A DNA stretch of 64,000 bases from Vanessa cardui. Its lineage: Eukaryota > Arthropoda > Insecta > Lepidoptera > Nymphalidae. The position numbers and the translations under genes are program-made. A model generated the notes under the pieces. It was not told the origin of the DNA, did no database searches, and was given only the letters and a program-made list of their open reading frames with translations. The stretch lies in contig NC_061143.1 of assembly GCF_905220365.1 (NCBI RefSeq), forward strand, positions 620,001 to 684,000, in the 5' to 3' direction. This document shows positions 1 to 10,903 of the stretch, piece after piece; within the stretch, counting starts at the first letter, position 1, and every line of letters begins with the position of its first letter.

Positions 1-172
1 GGATATCCAACCGTTGGAGCATTCGCCGTTTCGTTAGCTTCATAAGCAGTTTTTTTCTTAATATATCTGTAGAGGGAGGTATTGTTCAGGTTGTAACTCG
101 AAGCCGCGTCACGGAGACTTTTCTGCGACTCGCCATACCTCTATCAGTCTTTCGTTTATAATCAGTAGGCAT
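1..172 (-). pseudogene. pogo-like transposase, N-terminal HTH (psq) fragment
   Basis: The minus-strand start at 172 gives MPTDYKRKTDRG, a common opening of insect Pipsqueak-type pogo transposases. About 12 codons in there is a frame change: the next frame reads SQKSLRDAASSYNLNNTSLY, a helix-turn-helix of psq type (serine-rich start, DAA, then a recognition helix). The protein would bind the transposon ends. The catalytic DDE domain lies beyond the window. The frameshift indicates a decayed copy. Confidence in the family is moderate because only about 50 residues are visible. Confidence 0.6.
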
Positions 173-606
173 GCTGAAACAAAATAACCTAATTAAATGA
201 ACAAACAAAATATTTGTGATATAAAATTGAAAACGAGGAGAGTTGAAACAGCCTGTTTCAAATCTCCTCAGTAAGAAAAAACCTCCCAAGTTTTATTAAA
301 TTTGTGATCAAGAAGAAAGTACACAGAAACCAATTGTACCAAATATATATAACAAATCATTAGTTAATGGGCTTTTGAAACATATATATCTTAAACCAAA
401 ATACAAAACCCTTAACAAAATATAGGCATCTTAAAAATACGTTAAAAACATACTTTTCACGATTTTTGTCACATAACACACAAAACTCCACAACCGCACG
501 ACTTACGCGACGGACGCCAACTGACATGTCCGCGGGAGGGGGGAAGTTGGTGTAAAGCGACGTACTGTTTCAAATCACCTTTGTTTCAAATGCACTCGGT
601 CTCCCC
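1..606 (-). mobile_element. 5' portion of a pogo-like (Pipsqueak-HTH) DNA transposon, cut by window start
   Basis: Read on the minus strand, the element begins at about 606 with a GGGGAGACCG terminus next to TA (607-608). The 20-23 kb pogo-like element ends the same way (GGGGAGAG next to TA). The 5' untranslated part carries TGTTTCAAAT at 254-263, 566-575 and 582-591, with an inverted copy near 243, which look like subterminal transposase-binding repeats. Coding sequence starts at 172 and runs off the window edge. The other terminus lies outside, so total length is unknown. Assignment to the pogo group is by comparison with the three better preserved elements in this window. Confidence 0.6.
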
Positions 607-608
607 TA

Positions 609-1430
609 TAATATGGAAATCGAACTGATAATTTCCAATACGTTAACGAAAAGTCGAAAAGTTAAAGATGTGTCTCGAATCGACTGTGCATCCATTCCAT
701 TTGAATATATCTTATCACTCTGGTCAATTGGATCGCTTGCTAAGAGAAATTTAATGAAGGTTTAAGAAAAAATATATTTGTAAATAAATATAATTTTTAT
801 GACAGACATGTTTACATTTAATTTGGCATTTTTTGTTAATAATGACGTCTGTCTTCATTTCCATACGTTCCGAACAACTTAGAAAAAAAATATATGTATT
901 AATTTAATTTTTTAAAATATTTGTATTAATTGGATTAAATTATATTTTTACCGCTAGCATTTATAAATATACAAGTTTTCGTAATATTTTATTTTCAAAT
1001 ATTGGCCTTAGATAAATAAAAATTAATAAATTTACTTAGAAAAAAAAGCGGTAAAATTATATTAAAATAAAGGAAATGAATCGGAATGTACTCTGTGAAA
1101 TCTCTCAAAAAAGCATAGACATCTTCTCTTATGGCATACAGAATACCATTTTAAGAAAACATAACTCGTCGTGTCACGAAAAGACGTTTGCGTTTCTTAG
1201 TTTGTTATTACGTCACTCGTTTTGGCTCGTTACGAATTGTGGCATACAGAATCAGGGCCGTGAATTGATTGATAATTCGCTGCAAAATGTTAAAATTAAT
1301 AAAACACCGATCACTGAGTCAATCTATGTATCTACATTACCGACACCTGTATCTTTTCATAATGACCGTTGTGGAGAATTTTTTTAGAAAGAAGACATAC
1401 ATAAAGGATGTTGTTCAACGGAAGAAGTTA
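609..1430. other. AT-rich stretch with no recognisable gene
   Basis: Short spurious reading frames only. An open frame at 1076-1387 has no features of a known family. Nothing else was seen apart from A/T runs. Confidence 0.5.
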
Positions 1431-2084
1431 AATAACGAAGGGAAAGCTTCTAAAAATTACAAGGACTACAAATAGCCGAAAAATCATTGGGTGAATCTTG
1501 TGGAAAATATCGTTACAACTGTACAGACAATATAGATGAAGAACATAGACAGAAGATTTTTACTAAATTTTGGAGTTTGGGCGATCGTAAAAACCGTTGG
1601 AAGTTTGTTATCACATATTCTAAAAAGGTTCCCAAAGAACGAAAAACGACTGAGATGACAAAGCACATCAGGGAAAATACTTTTTTCTACTACCTGCGAA
1701 ATTCACAGAAAGAAGCTAAAAGGATGAGCAGAAAAATGTTTTTAGGTACAATTCCTTCTGGAGAACGAATAGTAACTACAGCGTGGAAAGATTACGGCGG
1801 AGAAATTATTGTAGAGGAAGATAAAAGAGAAAAATATGAACACAAACACAGGTGACATGATGAAGCAAAGTGTGATAGATCATGTGAATTCTCTTGATCG
1901 CGTCGAGTCACATTACACGCGTAAAGACTTCAAAAAGTTATATCTAAATAATATAACTAGGACTGCGCAAATGTTTCGTTTATACGAAAAATGGCTTGTA
2001 TGGTACCCAAATAAATATAACAACAAGGCAAATAATCGTCAAAACCGGAATATCGTAAATGAACTGATCTTGAAACCAAATTAA
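1431..2084 (+). pseudogene. Fragment of LDNC-type transposase-like family, N-terminal and middle part (copy A)
   Basis: Two frames joined by a frameshift near 1840. The first contains HRQKIFTKFWSLGD followed by a basic stretch and NSQKEAKRMSRKMFLGTIPSGE. The second contains VIDHVNSLDRVESHYTR followed by KDFKKLYLNNI. I recognise this motif order (cysteine-rich start, IF..FW.LGD, CK.FFL.TL, then I.HI.S...ESHY.R) from uncharacterised multi-copy proteins of insects and cnidarians that behave like transposases. The catalytic-looking LDNC block is absent here but present at 7.2 kb. The function is therefore inferred; no domain assignment could be run. Confidence 0.5.
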
Positions 2085-2273
2085 TGCGGTTTTAGCAGCT
2101 CAAAGGAGTAGGCCATAGTCATATTTACAAGAAGAACTTATTAACTAACTTAACTACAAGAAGAATTATTTGAGGATCACTTCGTGAAACATCAGACAGT
2201 AACGGTTTTGTGTTAGATTACCATTAAAACAATCCCCTGATGTTTTAGGTGATTTTTTGCAGCGCACTAAGCA

Positions 2274-2940
2274 TTGTTTTATGTATTTAGAGAACGTTTA
2301 TATTGTGAGCGTTATAGTGAATTTATACAAAAAACATTTCTAAACAACTGGTTCACTTCAGTTCCTCTAGCGAAAGGTTTACTTCAGGAACCGTACAAAC
2401 TGACCCTCGTTGGCACCAAACGATCCAATAAACGGGAGATCCCCGAAGAATTGAAAAACGCCCGGTCTCGATCTGTAGGCACATCAATGTTCTGCTACGA
2501 TGGATGTTTGACTCTAGTCTCGTACAAGCCAAAGCCCTCTAGACAAGGACGTATCAAATGTGTTCCTCCATGTCATGTTCAAGGAAGATCAATAGGTTGC
2601 CAATGCCAAAACCTTTCATGGTATACTGAACATAATTTTCATAAATTCCTATACGGTCATAATGTTCTATCGAAACAAGAAATACATCTAAATAGAAGGG
2701 AATATATGAAAAAATTAAGTACTCAAGTGATTTATTCAGTGGATGACGGAAAGACGCGTTGCTCTTATTTTGCCAAAGCGTGTGCGTGACATCATATAAA
2801 TATTCTTCCACTACCGGCTGAGCAGAGCTCTAGAAATGAAGAAGTATAAGAAAAAATGAATGTCAAAAATGACTTGTGCCAAATGTGAAAATACAATTTG
2901 CGGCGAACATAAAAATGATGTTTGTGTTCTATGCCTTTAG
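2274..2940 (+). pseudogene. piggyBac-type transposase, C-terminal half
   Basis: Contains NWFTSVPLAKGLLQE, the piggyBac block around the second catalytic aspartate (usually DNWYTS; the aspartate position reads N here, with LNN before WFTS). Then come GCLTLVSYKPKPSR and KFLYGHNVLS (the Y..F..GVD.LDQ region, with the third aspartate lost). After a stop near 2788, another frame gives CAKCENTICGEHKNDVC, a cysteine-rich C-terminal zinc domain typical of piggyBac transposases. Two key acidic positions are altered, so the copy is dead. The N-terminal half is missing. Confidence 0.7.
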
Positions 2941-2989
2941 TTCCTCACAGGCACAGATAAATTAAAAATATGGAAAGCCAGGATGTAAT

Positions 2990-3850
2990 GTAAAAATGAC
3001 AAACTTATTTTATCGAAGAGACACGCAAAAAACAAAACATTTTTATTAGAAACTTACCCTGGAAAGAGCAACAATATTTTATAGTAAATAACACGTCTAA
3101 AGAAGAACCTAAAAGAAAAACCGTAGAAGATAATCGGAAACTACCAAGAAATAAAAGCGCATTCTACTTCTTATCAAATGACTCTGGAACTAAAGTTAAT
3201 GTATGTAAGACATTTTTCCTAGAGACACTGGGATTTAATGGAAAAAGTGATAGATCAGTAAGGAGTGCTTTGGAATTAACAGCAAATGAAATCCTAATCG
3301 ATAGACGAGGTACCAATCTAAATCCAAGATAAATAGACGATACCAATATAATAGAACATATAAATTAATTTGATATATTCATATTTCACTATAGACGAGA
3401 GCATGCGCCGAATAAAAAATATCATCCATCGGACCTTTCAGTGGACAAAATGTTTCATTTTTGCGACAACAAAATATGAAGAATATCCATGCTAAGGAAC
3501 GGATTTCATATGATTATTATAGAAAAAATATTAAAAAACAAAATAACAACAAATATTAACATATCATTTACAAAATTAGGGCACGATTAATGTGAGCTAT
3601 GTGAAAAATATTTCATTGACAATAAAGAATTCAAACAGCTCAAACATAGAAATTGTAAAGAATGTCGTGATTATGAAAAAAAAAATCATGAAAAATATAT
3701 ATGTAAGCTTTGTACACCGTATATTGTGTACATAGGCTAAAGTACGGGTATGTGCGCTGCCTAACATTTGTGATCTGGCACTTAGCATTAACAATGACAG
3801 CAGACGCAAGGAGGATTATTTTAAGCCCGCTTGTCAAGAAATTTATTTCA
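2990..3850 (+). pseudogene. LDNC-type transposase-like family, N-terminal to middle part (copy B, first piece)
   Basis: Successive frames give FIRNLPWKEQQYFI, KVNVCKTFFLETLGFNGKSD, a DRRGTNLNP block, HYRREHAPNKKYHPSD and CELCEKYF, which match copy A in order but from a different subfamily. The rest of the protein, from the LDNC block onward, reappears at 6962-7540. The Gypsy remnant (about 4.3-5.4 kb) and the Tc1 element (5418-6959) therefore appear to split one old copy. Several stops and frame changes make it a pseudogene. Confidence 0.5.
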
Positions 3851-4019
3851 AATTTATTTTTACATTTAGTTATAATATTGGAAGTGAAAAACCTTTAATT
3901 GTCGATTTTTCTATTTTAGATAAATATTCAATTTTTGTGTTATTTTACTCCATTATCAATAACACATTACAAATCGACAATTGTCAGAGTTTGATTGGAT
4001 AATTGTAAATCATTGCAAG

Positions 4020-4325
4020 ATTACAATTTGAAGTTGAGCTGGCAGCAGATGAAGATCCGAAGAATAACATCATAATTATAAAATCAATAACAAAAGAGGA
4101 CGAAATAATGTATCTCATTCCGCCATGTTTTCAAGCAACAAAACACCACCTTCAATTGACAAAGTTACCAGAATTTTTGAAAATAAAAAGAAAAACATTA
4201 CAAGGAAGAGGTCATAATAGAAAGGTGTGGATGTCGTTGCCAAGCGATGTCTTAGCACTATACAAAGATGATGCTCAACTCAAGTCACGAGCAAGATTAC
4301 AGATGGAAAAGTATTGGAAATTTTA
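4020..4325 (+). pseudogene. Unidentified coding-like fragment
   Basis: The frame from about 4033 through 4326 reads as sensible protein, including IPPCFQATKHHLQLTKLPEF and RKTLQGRGHNRKVW. I have a weak memory of similar stretches in uncharacterised insect transposon proteins but cannot name the family. It sits directly upstream of a Gypsy gag remnant and could be part of that element or a separate fragment. Confidence 0.3.
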
Positions 4326-4329
4326 GAGA

Positions 4330-5410
4330 AACTTAGTGATAAGTCCAATACCAACAAAGAAAACTATACTAATTTGAGCAAATTAAATGAAAAAAATATT
4401 TTTAAAAAGTTTGATAACAAGAATACTAATGTCAAACAATGGTTGCAAAGTTTTGAAAGTGAATGTACTAGATTTAATTTAAATGGTGATACAGAAAAAA
4501 AATAGTGCATTGAGTGTGAGTGAGTGAAAATTGGACAATTGTTAAAAAATAAGTTAATTGAAGAATCTTACAGCCCATTCGCAGCACCAGTAACATTGGC
4601 ATTTAAACGGGATGAATGAAAAAAGTCGAGATTATGTATCGACTTTAGAGATCTTAATAAGATTATTAATTTATTATCCCACAGCCACAGCCGTTTCCTA
4701 TAATAGAAGATCTAACGGTGAAAACGGTAAACTGTAAGTACTACTCTCGACATTAATTCTGGCCTTTGGTCTATAGTCTATACCATTGAGGATCAGCGGC
4801 AGAAGACAGGCTTTGTTACACAAGAAGGTCATTATCAGTGGACTTGCCTTCCTTTTGTACTGAAAACATCCCCGGCAATTTTTCAAAGAATCTTGACCAA
4901 TATAATAAGAAAACATAACCTGTCAAATTTTGTGATGAACTACATTGATGATATTATGGTATTTTCGAAAACTTTTAATGATCACATAAATCATTTATCG
5001 AAGATGCTGGATGCAATTGATGAAGAAGGATACCGTCTGAAATTAACAAAATGTAAATTTGCAGCACAGTCTGTAAAATTCTTGGGACATATAATAAAAG
5101 GTATTACAATGACACCTTTGAAAGATGTATAGCAGAATTTGCACCACAAAACAAAAAGCAAATAAGACAATTTCTGGGTAAAGTTAATTTTTATAATAAA
5201 TATATTCCTAATGCTACAATAAATCTTGATCCAATACACAATTTACTGAGAAAGAACGTCAATTTCGAATGTCAGCTGACTGTGAAAAAGCTTTTCAAAC
5301 AATAAAAAAAATTATGCTCTGCTCCAATTCTGGCTATTTTCGAGCGAGAGGCGATTGTAAAGATTGAGAAAATATTGGATGACCAGAACAAAAATCTAAA
5401 CATAAAAAAC
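4330..5410 (+). pseudogene. Ty3/Gypsy retrotransposon remnant (gag end, reverse transcriptase, RNase H start)
   Basis: A gag-like piece (VKQWLQSFESECTRFNLNGD) is followed by a degraded polymerase: SYSPFAAPVTL and CIDFRDLNKI of the reverse transcriptase fingers, then TLDINSGLW, the YIDDI catalytic motif near 4941, HINHLSKML, KCKFAAQSVKFLGHI and KKQIRQFLGKVNFYNKYIPN. The order is that of Ty3/Gypsy pol. Several frameshifts and stops are present, and protease, most RNase H and integrase are missing. The right edge abuts the Tc1 element at 5418. Confidence 0.75.
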
Positions 5411-5417
5411 CAACATA

Positions 5418-6959
5418 CAGCCTTGGCCAAAAGTATGGAGCACCCTATAAATATTGCACGTGCATCATAAATACCGCATAAAACGAAGCCTTTTGTTTAT
5501 ACATTACCTGGGCGACATCCTCAAACGTCTTATGAAAAATAGTTTTACTTGGTAGCTTGTAAAAAAACCCCTATTGTTGTGTTATTTGCGATTTTACGTT
5601 TTTTGGAATAATCACTTTCGTTGTGTACACACGCTGTGACTTAGTGCTCTCTTGCTGTTATTTTGTGTTAACATTATTTAATATTATTCCAAAATGCCTA
5701 AAAAGAATTAACTTACTCTGGAACAACGAGTGCAAATTCAAGTTTTGCATGAGCAAGGCAAATCACAAGTTCAAATATCTAAAACCGTGAAATGCTCGCG
5801 TCGAGCTGTGCAATTAGCTATTGAACGATTCGTCGCTACCGGCTCACACCTTAGCAGGCCCAAACCAGGCCGTAAACGCATCACCACTGACCGAGAAGAC
5901 CGAAAGTTAGTAAGGGAATCTTTAAAAAATAGGAAAAAAACTTCTTCTGAGCTTGCTGCTGAACTATCAACGGAAGTTAATAAAACAATGTCAGCCAGAA
6001 CAACTCGCAGAAGGCTTCAGGAAGCTGGCCTTAAAGGCTGCAAAGCCAGGAAGAAGCCTTGGCTCTCGGACAATAACAAAAGAGCCCGCTACGCCTGGGC
6101 CCTAAAATATCAATATTTTACGAAAGAAGACTGGTCAAATATCATATGATCCGACGAATCAAACTTTGAGGTAAGTCAGATAATATTGTATACAATATAG
6201 ATAAAACAAAATAAATTAAAATATTAATAAACCGATTCTATGTTTCCTAATTTCTTAACTATCTTGTTTACGATTAATTTCAGGTATTTGGTACCCCTGG
6301 TATCACCTACGTGCGTCGTCGCGTGGGCGAAGAATTCAACCCCCAATGCGTGGTACCGACTGTAAAACACGGTGGAGGAAGCGTAATGGTCTGGGGCTGC
6401 ATAACTGATTCTGGAGTTGGTGAAATGTTCGTGTGCGAGGGTCGGATGGACTCTACAAAGTACATCAATGTACTGGAATCAGCATTGGTACTCTCGTTTT
6501 CTACACTTTTTGGAGACACCAATATGGATGGAGTTTGATTCCAACAAGACAACGCGCCTTGTCACAAGTCAGCCCTTACAATTACTTGGTTTCGGGAAAA
6601 TAATATAGAGCTTCTAGAGTGGCCTGCACAGTCACCGGATCTGAACCCTATTGAGCATTTATGGGGTATATTAAAGCGTAAGGTCCGGTGCCATACAATA
6701 ACCACCAAAGAAGACTTGAAAAGGCGGTTACGTGAAGAGTGGAACAATATAGGCACCGAAGACTGTAAAAAACTAGTTACGTCGCTACCTGCAAGTATTA
6801 CAGCTGTGATTAAGGCCAGGGGTGGGCCAACTAAATACTATTTTTTTGTAATAATAAACACCATATTAAACTTATAAAATTGTTTCATTTACTTCCGAAT
6901 GAGCCTTCATAATAAAATTGAAATATATTGGGGGTGCTCCATACTTTTGGCCAAGGCTG
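5418..6959 (+). mobile_element. Complete Tc1-type DD34E transposon
   Basis: Inverted terminal repeats of 28 bp, identical at both ends (5418-5445 and 6932-6959), begin CAGCCTTGGCCAAAAG. TA flanks both ends (5416-5417 and 6960-6961), the target-site duplication expected for Tc1/mariner. The 1.54 kb element contains one transposase gene with an intron. Identical ends suggest fairly recent insertion, although the gene has a few point stops. Confidence 0.93.
5694..6877 (+). pseudogene. Tc1 transposase (DD34E) with an intron, inactivated by point stops
   Basis: The start at 5694 (MPKKN) is followed by an early TAA, then a paired-like helix-turn-helix (LTLEQRVQIQVLHEQGKSQV) and a GRKR hinge. Catalytic residues are visible: D in SDESNF, D in QQDNAPCH and E in SPDLNPIEHLW, with 34 residues between the last two. 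A spliceosomal-type intron lies at 6171-6284 (GTAAGT to TTTCAG), and exon joining preserves frame (NFE then VFGTPG). Besides the early TAA there are stops just before SDES (TGA, normally Trp) and before FQQDN. The protein would cut and paste the flanking element. It is otherwise nearly complete. Confidence 0.9.
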
Positions 6960-6961
6960 TA

Positions 6962-7540
6962 GTTTTATTACAGAAAATGGTATGTATGACAAAAGGAACA
7001 AAAAAAAATCGTCTTGTCCGAAGACTACAGTGAGACATTAATAAAAAAGGTGCACGAGTATTTCTGTCATATAGGAATAAATCAGATCGAATCAAAAATA
7101 AAACCTTTCTACACTTACATAAAATGGATGATATCACAAGTTGCTTCAGCCTTCTTACTATCCAACAGAGTCTTAAAACACGTGGTCATTTGGCTAGATA
7201 ACTGTGCAAGTCAAAACAAAAACTGGACTTTGTATTATTTTCTTCTTTATCTCGTAGATTCAGTTGAGGTCTGTTTCGACTGTATAGAATTAAAATATTT
7301 AGAGGTAGGACACACATATATGGTTGCAAAGAGGAACAATCTATGAAAAGGAAAAAAAGTATTTACGATTTTAAAGATTTTTATTAGTGTATATTAAACA
7401 CTAAAAGATATAGTACTGTAAAATAAGGAATTTAGATGATTTTCATAACTTTAAAGACTGTTCTTCATCGTACAAATTACAAAATAGCTGTTCTCCTCGC
7501 ATATATTTAAGTGATATATGCCAAGCAATATTCCGTAGAG
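6962..7540 (+). pseudogene. LDNC-type transposase-like family, catalytic and C-terminal part (copy B, second piece)
   Basis: Contains HVVIWLDNCASQNKNWTLYY and then IELKYLEVGHTYM, followed through stops by SIYDFKDF, a second F.NFKD block and FRRGVK. The pairing of an LDNC..QNKNW aspartate block with a GHT.M block about 40-50 residues later resembles an RNase H-like fold and, from memory, the family called DUF7869. It continues the fragment at 2990-3850. Active-site roles are inferred. Confidence 0.5.
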
Positions 7541-7855
7541 GTGTGAAGTATTAAGACTTCCTCCGTATCATTGCGACCTGAATCCAATAGAGTTGATATG
7601 GAGTTCAGCGAAACGACTAATCGCAAAGAAAAATATTGGCTTATCTGCAGCAGACACAGGAGAACTTATTAAGGAGACATTCGCGAACATAACTGCCTCA
7701 GATTGGAAAACAATGACTAACCATGTTATTACTGTAGAGAATATGTATAGAGAAAGAGACAATAATGTCACATTAAAAGAATTCATAATAAATGTTGGCA
7801 GTGATAATGATACAAGTAGCTCAGAAGAATCGTTATATGAATTTTTAGTCTGATT
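7541..7855 (+). pseudogene. DD82E (Sailor-like) transposase, C-terminal fossil
   Basis: A frame opening LRLPPYHCDLNPIELIW carries the third catalytic residue (E in NPIE), followed by SAKRLIAKKNIG and an acidic serine-rich tail ending at 7852. It matches the C-terminus of the intact DD82E transposase at 60.5-61.9 kb in motif order and length. Everything before the last catalytic block is missing. It joins the LDNC-type fragment abruptly near 7541. Confidence 0.65.
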
Positions 7856-8282
7856 TTGATTACTCTGAATAAATAATAATAATATTTTGTTTTTTATTTA
7901 TTAATAATTGAATTTACTAATAATTATTTAACATGAAAACTACTGAATGGGTTGGCATGAAATTTGATATGGGAATCGATTTAGATAATATTTTATGTAA
8001 TAGGCGTCAATATTTGGGGCTTCACTTTTTAACTCATGAATTGGCCAGGTTCACATTATTTATTTATTTAAATCAACCGGACGAATATTAGTTTGAATTG
8101 TCCAATATAGAGGCAAATTGATAAACTTGTTTTAAAATTTAAAATAAATTAAAAGTATCAAGACTGGTATTCGCATTACAACTCAGGATACCACACTCTG
8201 AATTTTTTGAATTTGCCGCACTTTCTCATTCTCATCTTTCATTTGCCAGACTCTTATCTACGAATTATCTAGATACGTGTAA
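7856..8282. other. AT-rich spacer, no gene seen
   Basis: TAA-rich simple sequence at 7870-7930. No coding or terminal-repeat structure was recognised. Confidence 0.4.
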
Positions 8283-8630
8283 ATGTATAGTATGACACAA
8301 ATTAGATGTAGCATCGGAAAATGCAATGGAATGAAAATAAAACCGATTACTGCCGATTTACACAACCAATAGAAATAGCTCCCTATCGCGCCATTCGACG
8401 CTATTCGTCGCTATAGATTCTCGCGTCAGAGAAAGCAAGTGCAAGTAAATCGAAGTGTCAAATTGACGAATATATCAGGTCATACGATATTACAAGTTAT
8501 TACGTTTGTGTAAAGATAATATTCGCGTCAGAAATAAATATTGATAATTTGGGATGGCGTACTCAATTCGGATATGATCGGTTTTACGAATTTTGCCGAT
8601 GCGACATCTAAGTTGTGTCGTACTATACAT
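8283..8630. repeat. Non-autonomous MITE with long inverted termini
   Basis: The two ends form an imperfect inverted repeat of about 40 bp. Both read ATGTATAGTA, then GACACAA, then TTAGATGT and GCATCGG, with a few mismatches, and CCGAT-containing sequence follows on each side. The element is about 348 bp with no coding capacity. I could not fix a target-site duplication, so the superfamily is open. Confidence 0.75.
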
Positions 8631-8843
8631 ACCTACGAAGAAAAGACGTTTTATAAATCACTTTTATATGCGTTAAATTTATACTCCGCTTTTAATATTA
8701 ATAAATTAAAATATTCTTAGTTTAAAATTGTATTCATGTACCTGTGATCACCAATTGCCTGCCAGCTATTACACTGATATCTTTATTGAACATTGCAAAT
8801 TTCCTGTGAGTAAAATACAACACATAATTATTTACACCACATC

Positions 8844-9330
8844 ATGGAGTCAATTAAGCACACAATATACCCTAATATCATATTACTCTATGACTCAATA
8901 GATGAGCTTACACTAGTCTTCAATGCAAGAATGAATGCCTTTCAAAAGGAATTGAAACGTACTACTCCTGCACCGGCCCCATGTCGAACATCAACTCATA
9001 ATTTAATATGTTTCGTTCCTTTGTATTAACCGCACTTCAAAATCTGCAACTACAAGTTCAATTCCTGTCTAAACAGCAAGATAACTTGGAGATGCACTCC
9101 CGTAAGTAGGTTCTCCTGTTGCATGGTGTCTCCGAGACGAATGAAGAAGATACGGCTGCTTATGTGTCCAAATAAATTAATGAGCTACTTAAATTGCCAC
9201 AAATCATTCCGACCTCCTTTAGCGTATGCCATAGGTCGTCTTAATAAGGGTAAGCCCAGAGGGATATTAGTTAGATTTAAAGATGTCACTCTGAGAAACC
9301 AGGTTTGGCTCACATATAGATTAGAAATCC
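8844..9330 (+). pseudogene. LINE ORF1 fragment (coiled-coil/RNA-binding type)
   Basis: Frames give LTALQNLQLQVQFLSKQQDN, then LEMHSRK, LLLHGVSETNEEDTA, FSVCHRLNKGKPRGILVRF and VTLRNQVW. This order (heptad segment, SRR, LLIHG, then KPR.ILVKF) is that of the ORF1 RNA-binding protein of several animal LINEs. Stops and frameshifts break it. No endonuclease or reverse transcriptase follows. Confidence 0.6.
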
Positions 9331-9597
9331 ACGTATTTCTGTTTCAAATGTTTCGAAAGATTATATTTATTTAAGTAATTCCACGAAATATTAGGTTTCG
9401 GAAACACATAGTCTGATCGAAATTAATAATTAAAAAAACAATAATTTACTATAAAAAAAATAACAATTTTGACGTTTTGGGTGATAATCTGTGACCGCCA
9501 TTCTGTTTCATACCAAACGAACAAACAAGTGTCAAACATCAGTCATCTTATAGCCGCGCAGTTGAGAGCATCTTTTTGTACTCCTGTCGATATTTGT

Positions 9598-10900
9598 ATG
9601 ACTACCATGTCTTCACCGAAGCCCCAAGCCTCGTTGTCTACGCCATCGTCCCCCGAAGAGTTGACTGTAGTGCAGTTGGACTCTAGTCGTTCCGCCGAAC
9701 CAACACCTGGTTCATCCCGGGATATGCCAGAGCAGCCGTCATCTTCTGGTTCCAGTGGACGACGCATAAACTTGTATGCTGACGAGATTCGTTCGCAGTG
9801 GAACCTTTTCATGATATTTTCGACACTTGGTAAGTTAGTCATTTTAACCTTTCGTTTATCTAAATTCACAGTTTATTAAAGTGTTTCTAAATTCACAGTT
9901 AAAGTAAAGTTAAACTATTTGTGTTTTTAATTTTAATTTTATTAATTGCATGTTTATTTTTTTTTTAATCTTTCTACTCATGTTGCTATAATTATGTGTT
10001 AATGTATTTTTAAAACAAATATTGTAATTGTTGTGGCTACTTTAAAAAGCTTCACATGTTAGCTATTTTCACTTAATTGTTTTACATTTGTCATAAAAAC
10101 ATGTAGTAGCTAGTAGTGGTCCTTAAATAAAATAAATAAAAATAAAATAGAACAGTTTTTAAGCCATAAGTAATAAACTTATTAACATAATGAACGTCAT
10201 CAAAATATTCACTATAAAGTACTTGAACTTGGTTTATAACAGTGGAATTTTTTCATATTGTTTTAGGTACTCATGAAGCGAGGCTTAGTGTCTACTTCAA
10301 AAATGTGTACCTACCATAAGCAACCCATGAAATTAATTGAAACAACAAGTCACTGTAAAGTGGGCAAGTTTTCTTGTAGAAAAGGCAAATGCAGAACCAA
10401 ATCCTACAGTAGGGCATTGGGAACATGGTTCGCAAATTCAAGACCCACTACCATTGATATTCCAATTAACTTATATATTCAGTGAGAATTTCACATATGC
10501 ATCAGCAAGAAAGGAGACCAAACATTGGAGAGAAACTATACTATCTCAAGCTACGACTGGTACAGCTACTGCCGGGAAGCAATCGTAGTATATTATTTGG
10601 AGAAAGAAGAAAGGCTTGAAAAAATTGGAGGCCCAGGCAAAATTGTTCAGGTGGACGAGTCCGAATTTGGACGTAGGAAATACAATAGAGGGCGAAATGT
10701 AGAAGGACATTGGGTTCTGGGCCTCATTGAAGAAGGAAGCGATGATTTTCGCTTAGAAGTATGCCCCGGAAATAATGAAATAAATTTGTAACACCAGACG
10801 GAGTCCATGCACAAAGAATTGAAAGTCATTGGAGAGTAATGAAAAGATTGTATGCAAAAGAAAATTTTACATAATGGTTGATAGAAGTGGTGTGGAGAAG
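9598..10900 (+). pseudogene. Merlin-type transposase (ISXO2-like DDE domain), internally deleted
   Basis: A first exon from 9598 encodes a Ser/Pro-rich segment ending RSQWNLFMIFSTL. A GTAAGT donor at 9830 and an acceptor at 10266 bound an intron. The second exon has a zinc-ribbon-like part (KMCTYHKQPMKL, then KFSCRKGKCRTK) and the DDE start IVQVDESEFGRRKYNRGRN. After a break near 10790 comes DGVHAQRIESHWRVMKRLY, the block with the final glutamate, and VVWRRK. The middle acidic residue is missing, so an internal deletion is likely. Merlin elements are related to bacterial IS1016/ISXO2. The exon join is not in frame in this copy. Confidence 0.7.
9983..10145 (+). repeat. Short interspersed repeat with TAAA tail (copy 1)
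   Basis: About 160 bp matching 56921-57089, including TTGTGGCTACTTTAAAAAGC, CTTCACATGT, TTGTTTTACATTTGTCAT, AAAACATGTAG and AGTGGTCCTTAAATAAA, and ending in AAAT repeats. It lies inside the intron of the Merlin gene. It is likely a SINE or a 5'-truncated LINE 3' end. Confidence 0.75.
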
Positions 10901-10903
10901 AAA

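Noticed and set aside
1076..1387. 103-codon open frame as a gene
   Set aside because: No motif, AT-rich composition and an overlapping competing frame; not supported.
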